NCBI GenBank assembly: GCA_002785165.1
Contig: PFMI01000015.1
Location: 1-5,224 of the forward strand
Origin: a bacterium (Candidatus Gribaldobacteria) CG_4_10_14_0_8_um_filter_33_9
Lineage (GTDB): Bacteria > Patescibacteriota > Minisyncoccia > Minisyncoccales > CG1-02-41-26
Reading direction: 5' to 3'
DNA length: 5,224 bases
Made by a program: the position numbers and the translations under genes. How positions within the stretch are numbered: position 1 is the first letter of the stretch; every line of letters begins with the position of its first letter. The notes beneath the pieces are model-generated. The model was not told the DNA's origin and did no database searches. It was given only the letters and a program-made list of their open reading frames with translations. This document shows, one piece after another, positions 4,702-5,224 of this stretch.

Positions 4702-4724
4702 ATGATAAATAAAAATTCATTTAT

Positions 4725-5224
4725 ATGATATCAATAAAAACCTCACAAGAAATCGCTGTTATGGCTGAAGCAGGTAAAATTTTGGCTAAGATTATGAAAA
4801 AATTAGAAGAAATGGTTAAGCCGGGAATTACCACTAAAGAATTAGACGAAGTTGCCGAAAATTTTGTTTTAAAAGCAGGAGCAAAATGTTCTTTCAAGGG
4901 ATATAAAGGATCTTGCGGAGAGTATATCAAGCCATTTCCATCTTGCCTTTGTGCTTCTATTAATGAACAAATTATTCACGCCATACCTTCAACAAGACAA
5001 CTTAAGGAGGGAGATATTATTTCTTTGGACTTGGGAATTTTTTTTAAAGGATATCATTCTGATATGGCAGTCACTCTTCCTGTTGGCGAAATTAATCCGG
5101 AAGCTCAAAGATTAATTCGGACAGCTAAAAAGGCTTTAAAAAGAGCGATAAAAAAAGTTCGACCGGGCAATACTTTTGGCGATGCGGCTAACGCTATTCA
5201 AAGACACATTAAATCTCAAGGGTT
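4725..5224 (+). CDS. map: Type I methionine aminopeptidase (3' end outside the window)
   Basis: Methionine aminopeptidase removes the initiator methionine from new proteins, using two metal ions in a pita-bread fold; cytoplasmic and essential in most bacteria. The opening MISIKTSQEIAVMAEAGKI and VKPGITTKELDEVAE match the family. CASINEQIIHAIP carries H85 (E. coli H79), and ISLDLGIFFKGYHSDMAVT carries metal ligands D102 and D113 (E. coli D97 and D108). The sequence runs off the window after 166 codons, roughly 60% of a usual 250-265 residue protein, so the remaining ligands (a histidine and two glutamates) are not visible. There is no N-terminal extension or zinc-finger linker. The ATG at 4725 fits the family start and lies about 17 bases after the predicted transcript start; no Shine-Dalgarno site is seen. 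It is divergent from the DJ-1/PfpI-tsaD operon. Confidence 0.95.
   Translation, partial: MISIKTSQEIAVMAEAGKILAKIMKKLEEMVKPGITTKELDEVAENFVLKAGAKCSFKGYKGSCGEYIKPFPSCLCASINEQIIHAIPSTRQLKEGDIISLDLGIFFKGYHSDMAVTLPVGEINPEAQRLIRTAKKALKRAIKKVRPGNTFGDAANAIQRHIKSQG

Noticed and set aside
4702..4728. Short frame MINKNSFI ahead of map
   Set aside because: It starts upstream of the predicted transcript start (about 4708) and has no ribosome site.
4721..4930. 69-codon open frame on the - strand
   Set aside because: It is antisense to the clear map gene and has no support of its own.

Overview
This AT-rich window reads like a genome fragment from a Candidate Phyla Radiation bacterium (Patescibacteria, perhaps Parcubacteria or a close relative). 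The basis is recalled sequence style: the AAHQLRTPLSAIKW kinase box, the SNxGQ receiver motif, the HPGLAKREHERNL stretch in TsaD, almost no Shine-Dalgarno sites, and short phased repeats inside a conserved gene. This is inference from pattern, not a database match. All reading frames are consistent with TGA as a stop. I see no rRNA, tRNA, CRISPR array or insertion sequence, and no gene-free stretch longer than 90 bases.

Left half (about 2-3033, + strand): a cytoplasmic signalling cluster. It holds the 3' part of a FIST-domain ligand-sensor gene, a soluble PAS-type histidine kinase, then two small receiver-only response regulators. The first two genes are 22 bases apart. A 90-base AT-only-looking gap carries a possible promoter inside a 12-bp inverted repeat before the first regulator. 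The second regulator follows 25 bases later. A plausible reading is that FIST and/or PAS sense a small cytoplasmic molecule, the kinase phosphorylates the two receivers, and these act by protein contact because neither has an output domain.

Right half (about 3053-4651, - strand): a two-gene operon of a DJ-1/PfpI-family protein and tsaD (tRNA t6A modification), separated by only 3 bases and convergent with the regulators. The tsaD gene contains three in-frame short tandem-repeat tracts and a perfect 12-bp hairpin, all at loop positions of the protein.

From 4652 to 4724 there is a compact divergent promoter region. A very good sigma70-type promoter reads right into map (type I methionine aminopeptidase, cut by the window end). 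An overlapping extended -10 promoter reads left and would give an essentially leaderless DJ-1/PfpI mRNA. A perfect 9-bp inverted repeat spans both promoters and the DJ-1/PfpI start codon.

Most of the genes are familiar families. The points most worth following are the FIST-kinase-receiver cluster with its atypical catalytic motifs, the repeat insertions in tsaD, and the overlapping divergent promoters.
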